64,000 nucleotides of DNA from Sphingomonas yunnanensis (GTDB taxonomy: Bacteria; Pseudomonadota; Alphaproteobacteria; Sphingomonadales; Sphingomonadaceae): contig NZ_JAIOKB010000003.1 of NCBI RefSeq assembly GCF_019898765.1, positions 124,001-188,000 of the forward strand, written 5' to 3'. This document shows, one piece after another, positions 28,687 through 37,944 of the stretch (positions within the stretch are counted from its first letter, which is position 1; each line of letters opens with the position of its first letter). The notes beneath the pieces were generated by a model. That model made no database searches and had not been told where the DNA came from. It saw only the letters and a list, made by a program, of their open reading frames with translations. Both the position numbers and the translations under genes were made by a program.

Positions 28687-29648
28687 TGGAAACGCGATCG
28701 AATCACGTCCTCGTCGGCGCCGTCGTGCTGATCCTGCTGGCGATGGTCGCCATCTTCACGGTGTGGATCGCGCGGATCGGCGGCACCGAGGAGCGCGAAT
28801 ATGACATCTTCTTCCGCCAGGCGGTCGACGGCCTCGCCAAGGGCTCGTCGGTCACCTTCTCGGGCGTGCCGTCGGGGCAGGTGAAGTCGATCTCGTTGTG
28901 GCAGCCCGATCCGCAGTTCGTCCGCGTCCGCATCAGCGTCAACGGTGATACGCCGATCCTGCGCGGTACCACCGCGACGATCCAGGGCAGCTTCACCGGC
29001 ACCAGCACGGTCAGCCTGGACGGCGCGGTCAAGGGTGCCCCGCCGATCGCCTGCCCGGAGAACAACGCGGGCAACGTCTGCCCCCTCGGCAAGCCGGTGA
29101 TCCCGACCAAGACCGGCGGCATCGGCGCGATCCTCAATTCCGCGCCGCAGCTGCTGGAACGCCTCTCGACGCTGACCGAGCGCCTCACCGGCATGCTGAG
29201 CGATCGCAACCAGGCGTCGATCGCCGGTATCCTCGACAATACCAACCGGCTGACCGACGCGCTCGCCGACCGCGGCCCGGAGATCGCCGCGACCTTGGCG
29301 CAGACCCGCGTCGCGATCGCGCAGGCCGGCAACGCGGCGCAGCAGATCGGTGCGCTCGCGCAGACCACCAACGGCGTGCTCGCCAATGACGTGCAGCCCG
29401 CGATGGCGAATCTGAACAAGGCGATCACCTCGGCACAGGCTAGCGCGGACACGCTCAACTCCGCGATCGGTGACGCGCGGCCGGGGCTGACCACCTTCAG
29501 CAAGCAGACGATCCCGCAGATCAACCAGCTGGTGCGCGACCTGCGCGTCACCACCGCGTCGCTGTCGGCGATCTCCGAACGAGTCGAACAGGGCGGCGCC
29601 GGCTCCCTGATCGGGCAACAGAAGCTGCCGGACTACAAGGGGAAATGA
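28686..29648 (+). CDS. MlaD/MCE-family substrate-binding protein
   Basis: 320 residues. One N-terminal membrane anchor (VLVGAVVLILLAMVAIFTVW) is followed by an MCE domain (FFRQAVDGLAKGSSVTFSGV, PSGQVKSISLWQPDPQFVRV) and a helical C-terminal region from about residue 150 (LTERLTGMLSDRNQASIAGI and later repeats of small residues). It probably forms the periplasmic hexameric lipid channel of the transporter. I chose the ATG at 28686 over the GTG at 28683. The stop overlaps the lipoprotein start by four bases. Confidence 0.93.
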   Translation: METRSNHVLVGAVVLILLAMVAIFTVWIARIGGTEEREYDIFFRQAVDGLAKGSSVTFSGVPSGQVKSISLWQPDPQFVRVRISVNGDTPILRGTTATIQGSFTGTSTVSLDGAVKGAPPIACPENNAGNVCPLGKPVIPTKTGGIGAILNSAPQLLERLSTLTERLTGMLSDRNQASIAGILDNTNRLTDALADRGPEIAATLAQTRVAIAQAGNAAQQIGALAQTTNGVLANDVQPAMANLNKAITSAQASADTLNSAIGDARPGLTTFSKQTIPQINQLVRDLRVTTASLSAISERVEQGGAGSLIGQQKLPDYKGK

Positions 29649-30250
29649 TCGTGCGATCGGTGGCCAGGACTTTCCTCGTGGCGGCGGTGCCGATGCTGCT
29701 GGCGGGTTGCGTGCGGTTCGGTGCCGAGCCGCCGCCCTCGCTGCTGACGATCGCGGCCCAGTCGCAGCCGCAGCCCGGCACGGCGCAGAACTCCGCCTCG
29801 GCGCGCTCGATCGTGGTGCAAGTGCCCTCGGCGCCGACCGCGATCGCGACCACGCGCGTGCCGGTGCAGGAGACCGACACGACGATCGCCTATGTCAAGG
29901 ACGCGCAATGGGCGGAGCCGCCCGCGCGCCTCTTCGCGCGGCTGCTCGCCGACACGGTAACCGCGCGCGCGAATATGGTGGTGCTGTCGCCGGCGCAGTC
30001 GTTCAGCGATCCCAGTGCCAGCCTGGCGGGCGAGCTTCGCTGGTTCGGTCTCGACGCGACGCAGCGGCAGGCGGTGGTGGTGTATGACGCCGCGCTGACC
30101 CCCGCGGGCGCGACCAATGTCGAGAAGCGGCGCTTCGAGGCGCGCGTCCCGGTCGCGGCGATCGACGCGTCGTCGGCCGGCCCGGCGCTGAGCCAGGCGG
30201 CCAACCAGGTGGCGCAGCAGGTCGCCGACTGGGCGGCGGGGCAGCGCTGA
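29645..30250 (+). CDS. ABC-type transport auxiliary lipoprotein (PqiC-like)
   Basis: 201 residues with a lipoprotein signal peptide: VARTFLVAAVPMLLAGCVRF, with lipobox LAGC. The mature protein has the auxiliary-component pattern, with ARSIVVQVPSAPTAIATTRV, TTIAYVKDAQWAEPPARLFA and RLLADTVTARANMVVLSPAQ. Such proteins sit in the outer membrane and complete MCE transport systems. It is the fourth and last gene of the operon; tRNA-Ser follows 73 bases later. Confidence 0.9.
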   Translation: MIVRSVARTFLVAAVPMLLAGCVRFGAEPPPSLLTIAAQSQPQPGTAQNSASARSIVVQVPSAPTAIATTRVPVQETDTTIAYVKDAQWAEPPARLFARLLADTVTARANMVVLSPAQSFSDPSASLAGELRWFGLDATQRQAVVVYDAALTPAGATNVEKRRFEARVPVAAIDASSAGPALSQAANQVAQQVADWAAGQR

Positions 30251-30323
30251 TCCACCCGCCCGCGTGCGAGGCGGCTTGCGCGCCGGCGCGCGAGCCTCTA
30301 GGCGGGCGGGCTCCCGGGTATGC

Positions 30324-30414
30324 GGAGCGGTGGCCGAGTGGTCGAAGGCGCTCGCCTGGAAAGTGAGTATACGCCAAAAGCGTATCGAGGGTTCGAATCC
30401 CTCCCGCTCCGCCA
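30324..30414 (+). tRNA. tRNA-Ser (anticodon GGA)
   Basis: Acceptor arms GGAGCGG and CCGCTCC pair, with discriminator G and encoded CCA at 30412-30414. The anticodon stem-loop CTCGC-CTGGAAA-GTGAG gives GGA (serine codon UCC). The long variable arm TATACGC/GCGTAT is the class II feature of tRNA-Ser. T arm GGGTTCGAATCCC. The length of 91 nt is normal. Compact chromosomal gene order ends here. Confidence 0.97.
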
Positions 30415-30854
30415 CCCAGTCTGAGACTTCCTCGACTTTTTCGACCCTCCTCGCTGAAATGGCGCGTTTCCGCGGGGCGACGTGCGCTTCTCGGTAGCGC
30501 GGAGAAGGTTAGGCAGGGGCATGTCGTGGTGATTCACGCCGACATTCTCCGGAGCGAGGCTGGCCGGTACGGTTCTCCCTCGGCTCGGGACACCAGCTTT
30601 CAGTTCGGCAATTTATCTAGTTTCGCTCACTCGGCCAGTTGGCGAGAGCCGCTCGCGTCGGCGAATGTCGCAGTTATCTGCGCTTTTCTGATGGTGCGAG
30701 TAGGTGCGTATGACTGCGAGAGACGAGGCGTAACAGGCGGCTAATTACGTCGTATTTAGGCAAGAACCGGCTTCAGTTAAAAGGCCGGTGAAGCGTCAAA
30801 ATTTCTCTTGCGCCCTCGCTCAGTGAGGCACACATTTATCCGAGGTTGTCGGGC
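30415..30854. other. Gap after tRNA-Ser with no supportable gene
   Basis: About 440 bases. One open frame of 72 codons at 30526-30744 has no ribosome site and an unnatural composition. Base composition is visibly lower in G+C than in the preceding 30 kb (for example TTTATCTAGTTTCGCTC). This is the left edge of the accessory region. Confidence 0.45.
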
Positions 30855-31640
30855 GGCTTTGTCAAAGCTAATGCACCGGCCATGGGCGGCGGGGTAGGAA
30901 GGGCACATGCCCCGCCCGCGCAAGCCCGCCTCGCCATTCCGCTACTTCAACTCGTCGCCCGAGGTGATCCGGTCGAGGACCTGCTGTTCGAGCGCGGGAT
31001 CGACATCTGCCACGAGACGGTGAGGCTGTGGTGGAACAGGTTGGGTCCGCTGTTCGCGGGCGAGGTGCGGCGCCAGCGGGTGAGCCGGATGCGCGGCTTC
31101 CGCCATTGGCGCTGTCACCTGGACGGAATGTACGTGAAGCTGAACGGCGAGATGGTCTACCTGTGGCGCGCCGTCGATCACGAGGGCGAGATCCTCGAGA
31201 GTTACGTCACCAAGGCACGCGACAAGAAGGCGGCGCTCGCCTTCATGAAGAGAGCGCTCAAGCGCCACGGCTCGCCTGAGGCGATCACCACCGACGGTCT
31301 GCGCTCCTACGGTGCTGCACTGACGGAGCTAGGCAGCCGCGAGAAGCAGGAGGTGGGTCGCTGGGCCAACAATCGGGTCGAGAACTCTCACCTGCCGTTC
31401 AGGCGACGAGAGCGGGCGATGCTGCGGTTCCGGCAGATGCGCACGCTACAGAAGTTCGCCTCGGTCCACGCCAACGTCCACAACCACTTCAACCACGAAC
31501 GTCACCTCGTTGACAGGCAGACCTACAAGCAGCGCCGCTCCGCGGCGCTCGCAGAGTGGCAGGCGCTCGCCAGCTGACCCGCCGCCTACGATGGTCGGAA
31601 TGCATCGTATAGAGACGAGTTCGCATTAGACTGACAGCAG
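30855..31640 (+). mobile_element. IS6-family element, defective copy 1
   Basis: The left end GGCTTTGTCAAAGCTAATGC at 30855 and the right end near 31640 (reverse complement GCTGCTGTCAGTCTAATGCG) match the ends of the intact copy at 44722-45552, with changes in the outermost bases. The element carries a transposase gene with a 46-base deletion. I find no target duplication. Confidence 0.8.
30907..31577 (+). pseudogene. IS6 transposase, frameshifted by a 46-base deletion
   Basis: The N-terminus MPRPRKPASPFRYFNSSPEV reads from the ATG at 30907, but after GTGATCCGG (about 30973) the 46 bases present in the intact copy (44838-44883) are missing, which shifts the frame. From VEDLLFERGIDICHETVRLW onward the rest is intact to SAALAEWQALAS. 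The first catalytic region also differs (HLDGMYVKLNG here, HLDEMYGKLNG in the intact copy). The gene is probably inactive. Confidence 0.85.
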
Positions 31641-31795
31641 CGGCCCAACCGCTCGTTCCGTTTCTCACGGAGTTATGCCTGAGCGTTATTGAGGCCAGCG
31701 GCCGCCCGCGACCCCCACGCTTCCATCAAGCACGTTGGCGAACGCATAAGGTAACAGTCTTTGACACCCGCAAGCCGGACCAGTATCTGGCGCCG

Positions 31796-31984
31796 ATGCC
31801 TTCGCCATCTAGTCTCAACGTCTCGCTCACCCCTGAGCTATGCGAATGGATCTCCGCGCAGGTTGCCTCCGGCCGCTATCGCAGCGCCAGCGAGGTTGTA
31901 CGTAACGCGCTACGCGCGTTGCAGGAGCAGCAGCGGGACAGGGCTGTCGACCAGACGCTTGTCCAGGCGCGGGTCGGACAATGA
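31796..31984 (+). CDS. Orphan ParD-type antitoxin
   Basis: 62 residues with a ribbon-helix-helix DNA-binding pattern of ParD antitoxins: SLNVSLTPELCEWISAQVAS, then GRYRSASEVVRNALRALQEQ. The C-terminal part that wraps the ParE toxin is short ([17 protein letters not shown]); ParD proteins usually continue for about 20 more residues. No parE follows: the stop overlaps the start of a hybrid histidine kinase by four bases (ATGA). It may have become a regulator coupled to the kinase, or be a remnant. Confidence 0.75.
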   Translation: MPSPSSLNVSLTPELCEWISAQVASGRYRSASEVVRNALRALQEQQRDRAVDQTLVQARVGQ

Positions 31985-34434
31985 CAAAGGACAGCCAGGC
32001 AGCGGAGCTAATCCGCATGCGGGACTGGTCCTCCCATCCGTTGGGCCTCCCAGATAGCTGGCCGGTCGCCCTTCAACTCTCGCTCGGCACCGTGCTCCAT
32101 TCGCCTGAGTCCATGTGCATGGCTTGGGGACCGGAGCTCACGTTCTTCTTCAACGACGCCTATCTGCCGATCCTTGGCCCTCGTGTGGATGGGGCCATGG
32201 GGGCGCGCTTCGCGGAACTGTGGGCCGATGTCTGGCAGCAGGTCGAGCCGATCGTCCACAAGGCGCTTGGTGGTGTCGCGAGCCGGTATGACGACCTGCC
32301 GTTGACGATGGCACGCTTTGGCCGCCCCGAGCAAACCTGGTGGACCTTCTCCTATTCGCCCTTGTTCGATGAATCCGGCGCGGTCGGCGGCATGCTCTGC
32401 ATTGCCAACGAGCAGACCGCACGCGTCGCCGGCGAAGCGCGGTTGCGGGCTAGCGAGGGCCGCGCTCGCCAGATCATCGACAGTGCCCTCGATTATGCGA
32501 TCATCGCCACCGATCCGGAAGGCCACATTACCTGCTGGAACGAGGGTGCACGCCGCACGCTCGGCTGGACTGAGGAGGAAATGCTGGGTCAGCCCGCGGA
32601 CCGCTTCTTCACGCCCGAGGACGTGGCGGCTGGACAGGTCGCGAAAGAGATGCACAGCGCGCTCGAGACCGGGAAGGGCAAGGACGAACGCTGGCACCAG
32701 CGCAAGGGCGGCGACCGTTTCTGGGCCGATGGCGAGATGACGGTGCTCAAGGATGAGGCCGATCGGGCGATTGGCTTCGTCAAGGTGCTGCGGGACCGCA
32801 CCGCTCGCCGCCTTGACCTGCAGGCCCGGCAGCGGCTGGAGGACGAGTTGCGCCGGCTCAACGCCCAGCTCACCACCGACGTGAACGAGCGCACCGCCGA
32901 ACGCGATCGGCTGTGGGATACGTCACCCGACCTGCTGCTGATCGTAGATTTCGATGGTATCGTCCAGGCGGTCAACCCCGCCTGGACGACTATGCTCGGG
33001 TATGAGCCGAGCGAATTGCTGGACCAGTCGATCAGCAATTTCGTCCATCCCGAAGATCATGCGCTGACGGAAAAGCTCGTGCACGATGCCGCTGGCAGAC
33101 CGCTGATCTCGGTCGAGAATCGCTATACGGCCAAAGATGGCTCCTATCGCTGGATCTCGTGGGTGTCCGTTCCCGGTGAGGACGTGATCTACGCCACCGG
33201 CCGTGATGTGACCCGCGACAAGGAAGCTGGTCGAGCGCTACGTCATGCCGAAGAGCAGTTACGCCAGAGCCAGAAGGTCGAGGCGGTCGGCCAGCTCACC
33301 GGAGGGGTCGCCCACGACTTCAATAACCTGCTCACCGTGATCCGCGGCTCGATTGATCTGCTGCGCCGGCCCGACGTGCCGGAAGAGCGCCGCAAGCGCT
33401 ATATCGACGCGATCTCGGACACTGCCGATCGCGCCGCCAAGCTGACCGGCCAGCTCCTCGCCTTCGCGCGACGCCAGACGCTAAGGCCCACTGTGTTCGA
33501 TACCCGCAAGAGCGTTGCGGTGATCGAGGACATGATACGCACGCTGACCGGCTCGCGGATTGAGGTCGAGGTGATACGGCCCGACGAGCCGTGCATGGTG
33601 AACGCCGATCCCAGCCAGTTCGACACGGCGCTAGTCAACATGGCGGTGAACGCCCGTGATGCGATGGGCGGCAGCGGCCGGCTTACGATCGAGGTGCGCA
33701 GGGCAACTGCGCTGCCCGCGATGCGCGCCCATCCGGCTGTCGAGGGCGAGTTTGTGGCGGTATCGTTGACGGACACGGGCGCCGGCATTCTGCCCGAAAA
33801 GATCGACCAGATTTTCGAGCCGTTCTTTACCACCAAGGACGTGGGGCAGGGCACGGGCCTCGGCCTTAGCCAGGTGTTCGGGTTCGCCAAACAGTCGGGC
33901 GGCGAGATCGATGTGGAGAGTCGGCCCGGCGAGGGGGCGACGTTCACGCTCTACCTGCCTCGTTCGATGCAGGCGACAGAGCAGGCTGAGCCGGAGAGCG
34001 ACGCCGAGGCGAACGCGCGAGGCAACGGCGCCTTCGTCCTCATCGTCGAGGATAATCCGGAGGTCGGCAACTTCGCTACCCAGGCGTTGCAGGAGCTGGG
34101 TTATGACACGCGCCTTGCCAGCGACGCTCAGAAGGCTCTCGCGGCGCTCAGAGACAGCGGCAGCGGCGATGGCAGCGGCTTCGACGTGGTATTCTCTGAC
34201 GTGGTGATGCCCGGCATGTCCGGGATCGAGCTTGGTCAGGAGGTCCGCCGCCTCTACCCGGACCTGCCCGTGGTTCTCACCAGCGGTTACAGCACCGTGC
34301 TCGCCCAGAACGGTACGCACGGGTTCGAACTGCTGCAAAAGCCGTACTCGATGGATGAACTGTCGCGCGTGTTGCGCAAGGCGGCGGCTTGGCGCGAGCG
34401 GGCCCACGCCAACGCGCCTCAGATGACTGAATAA
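31981..34434 (+). CDS. PAS-domain hybrid histidine kinase with C-terminal receiver
   Basis: 817 residues without membrane segments, so a cytoplasmic sensor. The N-terminal sensory part (residues 1-150, [20 protein letters not shown]) is followed by PAS domains at about 160-275 ([20 protein letters not shown]) and 315-420 ([20 protein letters not shown]). The H-box [20 protein letters not shown] holds the phosphoacceptor His445; HATPase boxes include [31 protein letters not shown] and [18 protein letters not shown]. The receiver domain (about 680-805) has Asp740 in [13 protein letters not shown]. No separate response regulator is adjacent. The start overlaps the ParD gene. Confidence 0.95.
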   Translation: MTKDSQAAELIRMRDWSSHPLGLPDSWPVALQLSLGTVLHSPESMCMAWGPELTFFFNDAYLPILGPRVDGAMGARFAELWADVWQQVEPIVHKALGGVASRYDDLPLTMARFGRPEQTWWTFSYSPLFDESGAVGGMLCIANEQTARVAGEARLRASEGRARQIIDSALDYAIIATDPEGHITCWNEGARRTLGWTEEEMLGQPADRFFTPEDVAAGQVAKEMHSALETGKGKDERWHQRKGGDRFWADGEMTVLKDEADRAIGFVKVLRDRTARRLDLQARQRLEDELRRLNAQLTTDVNERTAERDRLWDTSPDLLLIVDFDGIVQAVNPAWTTMLGYEPSELLDQSISNFVHPEDHALTEKLVHDAAGRPLISVENRYTAKDGSYRWISWVSVPGEDVIYATGRDVTRDKEAGRALRHAEEQLRQSQKVEAVGQLTGGVAHDFNNLLTVIRGSIDLLRRPDVPEERRKRYIDAISDTADRAAKLTGQLLAFARRQTLRPTVFDTRKSVAVIEDMIRTLTGSRIEVEVIRPDEPCMVNADPSQFDTALVNMAVNARDAMGGSGRLTIEVRRATALPAMRAHPAVEGEFVAVSLTDTGAGILPEKIDQIFEPFFTTKDVGQGTGLGLSQVFGFAKQSGGEIDVESRPGEGATFTLYLPRSMQATEQAEPESDAEANARGNGAFVLIVEDNPEVGNFATQALQELGYDTRLASDAQKALAALRDSGSGDGSGFDVVFSDVVMPGMSGIELGQEVRRLYPDLPVVLTSGYSTVLAQNGTHGFELLQKPYSMDELSRVLRKAAAWRERAHANAPQMTE

Positions 34435-34848
34435 CCTCGAACCGCTGAAAAGGCGGTCGCCCGTTCTCCCAGATCGATCGACTTACGAGGTTCCAAACCG
34501 CGGCCATCAGATCTGTCACCGCTCGGAACAGGCATCAAGCGTCTGGAATGAAGGGCGGTACGCGCAGATAACCACGGAAGTGGACGATATGACACAGTCT
34601 GGTGTGCGGCGGCCGGCGCGCACGCGGCGATGCTTCTCGCGATCATCGTCAGTGCCATGGCGCTGACGACAGCTGCGCGGAGGCGGCGCCGGTCTGCTCG
34701 ATGTGCGCGCGATCCTGATCGTTGGTATCGATCGCTGGAGGTGATCCGACGTCCCCTTCTTATAGTCGCAGTATAATTATCAGGATCAACAAAAAGCGTG
34801 TATGGCTCGGACGTGCGGCGTAGCCGCGTGCGATCTCGCGAGGAATTC
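34435..34848. other. Gap with no supportable gene
   Basis: About 410 bases between the kinase and a small gene. Frames are short. A hydrophobic stretch (AHAAMLLAIIVSAMALTTAA) can be read on the plus strand around 34612-34671 without a convincing start, perhaps a decayed membrane gene. An AT-rich patch near 34760-34795 could hold the promoter of the next gene. Confidence 0.4.
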
Positions 34849-35109
34849 ATGGCACGCTTCAGCATGAGATGGTGTGGCGAGAACCGCCTTTTTGAGAAGA
34901 GACCCATTGAGTCGACGAGCGTGGCAGAGGCTCGGCTCGAGATTGCGGCAGCAGCGAGCGCATTCATCAAGGGCCATGCTGCGGAGCTATGGATCGACAA
35001 AGTCTGGTACGTCGAGCTGAACGATGAAGACGAACAAACACTCTATGAGCTGAAGATCACAGCTAAGGAAACCGAACAGGCTATGTCGATGGGCATACGA
35101 CCGAGCTGA
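34849..35109 (+). CDS. Small hypothetical protein
   Basis: 86 residues from the ATG at 34849, which has an AGGA site six bases upstream; an earlier ATG at 34798 lacks one. The protein starts MARFSMRWCGENRLFEKRPI and continues with a helix (EARLEIAAAASAFIKGHAAE), then IDKVWYVELNDEDEQTLYEL. The alternating pattern suggests a small alpha/beta protein. Family not recognised. It ends 46 bases before the second IS6 copy. Confidence 0.55.
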   Translation: MARFSMRWCGENRLFEKRPIESTSVAEARLEIAAAASAFIKGHAAELWIDKVWYVELNDEDEQTLYELKITAKETEQAMSMGIRPS

Positions 35110-35154
35110 TGCGCATCATGCTCTTGGAAGCACTGCCCCTCTGGGGCATCGAGC

Positions 35155-35623
35155 GGCTCTGTCAAAGCTGATGCACCGGCGGCGCTCGCCGGGGTAGGGG
35201 AGGGGCATGCCCCTTCCTCGCAAGCCAACCAGTCCGTTCCGCTACTTCAACTCGTCGCCCGAGGTGATCCGGCTCGTGGTGCTGATGTGCGTGCGCTTGC
35301 CTCTGCCGCTGCGGAACGTGGAGGACCTGCTGTTCGAGCGTGGCATCGACATCTGCCACGAGACGGTGAGGCTGTCTCGCACCTGCCCTTCAGGCGAAGA
35401 GAGCGGGCGATGCTGAGGTTCCGGCAGATGCGCACGTTACAGAAGTTCGCCTCGGTCCACGCCAACGTCCACAACCACTTACGTCATCTCGTCGATCGCC
35501 AGACCTACAAGCAGCGCCGCTCCGCCGCGCTTGCGGAGTGGCAGGCGCTCGCCAGCTGAGTCGGTGCGAAAGAAGGCCGGAGTGCATCGTGCAGAGACGA
35601 GTTCGCGTTAGACTGACAGCACC
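35155..35623 (+). mobile_element. IS6-family element, defective copy 2
   Basis: Left end GGCTCTGTCAAAGCTGATGC at 35155; right end near 35623 (reverse complement GGTGCTGTCAGTCTAACGCG). Compared with the copy at 44722-45552 it lacks about 360 bases in the middle. Orientation is the same as the other two copies. No target duplication is seen. Confidence 0.8.
35207..35559 (+). pseudogene. IS6 transposase with large internal deletion
   Basis: The N-terminal 56 residues (MPLPRKPTSPFRYFNSSPEV to CHETVRL) are followed at about 35373 by a jump to the C-terminal region (SHLPFRRRERAMLRFRQM in another frame). The catalytic core with both aspartates is missing. A second, nine-base deletion removes the FNHE codons near 35480. 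It cannot encode a working transposase. Confidence 0.85.
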
Positions 35624-35828
35624 CCCTCGAGTATTCCTTCGCGAGCAGCACCGTCAGCGGATCGGGAGCGCTGCACGCCACAACGCGTCACCTAAGCTGA
35701 CGCCGCATACCCTATGCCACAGGCACTCAGCTCACATGTTAGGTGCTCAGACCCGGTCAAGCGTTCAGATGGATCGATGGCCGCTTCCTAGACGGGATTG
35801 AGCAACGAGAAACGGTTGCTTTCGGGTC

Positions 35829-36491
35829 TCAGCCGGTGGCTCCCAGAGCGGTTGCTTCAAGAGCGGCTAATGTACCTACAACCCCTTGATCAACCACCTT
35901 GAGAAAGACGCGCTTGGCCGCCTGCGTGTCGCCCGTCCGGCCTAGTTCAGCGTGCGCCCGCAGGAACGCCGTGCTCCACGCTGAGGTGATCAGCGCCGCG
36001 GCCAGAAAGGCAGTGTCTTCGTCGTCTCCTCCGGTCGACTCCTGCCGCAGGAGTGCCGCCAGATCCCGGACGAAGTGGTCGCGCATCTGCCGCGCACGCG
36101 CCTTCAGCGTCTCACTGGCCTGTGCCGTCTCGACGAACACCCGCGTATCTTCGAACAAGGGAAAGGCTTCTGACGGCTGTTCGACCATCTGATGCGCGAG
36201 CGCACCCAACGCTTCGATCGACGAGGTGCCCGGGGGGCGTGAACGAACAGTCTCAAATGCCAGCGCGCGTGCCTCCTCCTCACGATCGAAGAACATGTCT
36301 TCCTTGCGGGGAAAATGGTTGAACACTGTCATACGGCCAACGTCAGCGGCGTTCGCGATCTCGTCGATGGTCACCTGATCGAATCCGCGCTCCATGAACA
36401 GGCGCGTTGCGACGTCAGAGATCGCCTGGCGAGTGGCCCAGCGCTTGCGGGTACGCCTGTCCGACCGCAGATCGCTATCCATATTGCACAT
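35829..36491 (-). CDS. TetR-family transcriptional regulator
   Basis: 220 residues. The N-terminal HTH is RQAISDVATRLFMERGFDQV, TIDEIANAADVGRMTVFNHF, PRKEDMFFDREEE. The C-terminal ligand domain is all-helical (SEAFPLFEDTRVFVETAQAS, LRQESTGGDDEDTAFLAAAL). It is divergent from the FAD monooxygenase gene with only about 50 bases between starts, the usual layout for a local repressor of that gene. The ligand is unknown but is probably a substrate of the monooxygenase. Confidence 0.93.
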   Translation of the reverse strand: MCNMDSDLRSDRRTRKRWATRQAISDVATRLFMERGFDQVTIDEIANAADVGRMTVFNHFPRKEDMFFDREEEARALAFETVRSRPPGTSSIEALGALAHQMVEQPSEAFPLFEDTRVFVETAQASETLKARARQMRDHFVRDLAALLRQESTGGDDEDTAFLAAALITSAWSTAFLRAHAELGRTGDTQAAKRVFLKVVDQGVVGTLAALEATALGATG

Positions 36492-36512
36492 GAATATGTA
36501 CCCGGTATATTT
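36492..36512. promoter_or_regulatory. Candidate TetR operator in the divergent promoter
   Basis: AATATGTACCCGGTATATT, starting at 36493, is an imperfect palindrome (AATATgTACC against AATATACC) in the 50-base region between tetR and the monooxygenase gene. TetR sites normally lie over such shared promoters. This is an inference from symmetry and position. Confidence 0.45.
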
Positions 36513-36542
36513 TCAAACTTCGTATAGATTGAGGATGTTCCG

Positions 36543-37703
36543 ATGATGCCGTCAACCAATAAAGAGCGTGGGGCAGACGAAGGTCGCCCGGAGGTCCTCA
36601 TCAGCGGTGCCAGCTTCGCCGGCCTAGCGAGCGCCTACGGTCTTAATCGGCTCGGCTATCGGGTCACCGTCGTGGAGGCGGCCGCGGGATTGCGGCGCGG
36701 TGGAACGCCTGTCGATATCGAGGGTGAGACAATCGCGATCCTCGAACGGATGGGCCTCGCGGATCTCGTTCGTGCGAAGGCACTGCCGTCGCGCCGCTTC
36801 GAGTTCAAGAACGCGGATAATACGACGCTGGGGTCGATCGGCGTCAGCGGCGACCAAGCCTCCGAGGCGCGGTACGAGATCCATCGCGACGACCTGCTCG
36901 ACATCCTGTTCGGCGCGGTGGCGAACGACGCCGACGTACTGTTTGGACGATCGATCTCGAGCCTCGACGAACGTGCCGACGATGTGTCCGTGTCCTTGAG
37001 CGACGGCGCGCGCCGTGACGTCGCGTTGGTCGTGGGATGCGATGGCAACCGGTCGAACACGCGGCGACTTGTGTTCGGGGACGGCGATCAATTCACCCAT
37101 TTCATGGGCGGGTATTTCTTCCTGAAGGTCGTGCCAGAGACCGGGTTGCTGGCCGCCGACACGACCGAGGTCTATCGCGCGCCGGGGCGAATGGCGATGC
37201 TCAACGGCTACGACGACCGGACCGACATCGGCTTCGGTTTCCGCACCGACGCCGAGATCGCCTATGACTATCGCGACCGCTCGCAGCAGCGGCGGCTGAT
37301 CCAGCGGCGGTGCGGCGATCTGGGTTGGAAGGTGCCAGCCATGCTGGCCTCCGTTGCGGACGACGATGATTTCTACTTCGACCGGATCAATCAGATCCGG
37401 ATGCCGTGTTGGTCTCGTGGGCGGGTCGTTCTGGTAGGCGACGCGGGCTACTGCGTCTCTCCGCTCGCTGGTCTAGGCGGCTCGATGGCGATCATTGGCG
37501 CGGGTCGCCTGGCAGCCGCTTTGGAGCGATATCCCGACGATCATGCTTCAGCGTTCCGTCATTACGAGGACGAGTTAAGGCCTTTCGTCGAGCAGATCCA
37601 GCAGCGGGCGGCGGATGAAGGCATGTCAACGATGTGTCCGGCCGACGAGGCGGAGCTCGCCGTTCGCGATCGAGAAATCGCCGCCGGTCACATGGGCTGG
37701 TGA
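36543..37703 (+). CDS. FAD-dependent monooxygenase (PHBH/TetX-like)
   Basis: 386 residues of the class A flavoprotein monooxygenases. The dinucleotide fold is VLISGASFAGLASAYGLNRL (residues 19-38), the mid motif DVALVVGCDGNRSNTRRLV (DG type), and the FAD-ribityl motif RGRVVLVGDAGYCVSPLAGL (GD). The protein probably hydroxylates an aromatic or polyketide-like compound using NAD(P)H and O2; antibiotic inactivation as by TetX is one possibility. Control by the divergent TetR regulator is likely. ATG codons at 36543 and 36546 are both possible. Confidence 0.93.
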   Translation: MMPSTNKERGADEGRPEVLISGASFAGLASAYGLNRLGYRVTVVEAAAGLRRGGTPVDIEGETIAILERMGLADLVRAKALPSRRFEFKNADNTTLGSIGVSGDQASEARYEIHRDDLLDILFGAVANDADVLFGRSISSLDERADDVSVSLSDGARRDVALVVGCDGNRSNTRRLVFGDGDQFTHFMGGYFFLKVVPETGLLAADTTEVYRAPGRMAMLNGYDDRTDIGFGFRTDAEIAYDYRDRSQQRRLIQRRCGDLGWKVPAMLASVADDDDFYFDRINQIRMPCWSRGRVVLVGDAGYCVSPLAGLGGSMAIIGAGRLAAALERYPDDHASAFRHYEDELRPFVEQIQQRAADEGMSTMCPADEAELAVRDREIAAGHMGW

Positions 37704-37756
37704 CTCCAGTCAGTCGAACAGATGGCTGCCAGGAGCGCCATGAGCATCAACTGCCG

Positions 37757-37819
37757 AGATTGACGACTAACGGAAGTTGGGAACTGGGAAGGGCGCCTGC
37801 AGTGACCGCTTATGGGTCG
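37757..37819 (+). repeat. Accessory-region 60-base repeat, copy H
   Basis: A diverged copy: GATTGACGACTAACGGAAG, then GTGACCGCTTATGGGTCGAC at 37802. The two conserved halves are spaced as in the other copies. It lies in the 240-base gap between the monooxygenase and amidohydrolase genes. Confidence 0.5.
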
Positions 37820-37944
37820 ACCAGATTGTCGGATCAAGCGTCAGGCTCGTAAGCTAACTCGCGCCAGCGATCGCTTCCGAGGCCGCCGTTCGGCAACCTT
37901 GCACCTTGTTCGGCAGTTGCGAGCCCACCCAGACGGAGACGTCT

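Noticed and set aside
30526..30744. A 72-codon frame after tRNA-Ser
   Set aside because: No ribosome site, no motif, and unnatural composition.
31985..32060. A ParE toxin gene after ParD
   Set aside because: The sequence goes straight into the kinase frame, and no ParE motif is present on either strand.
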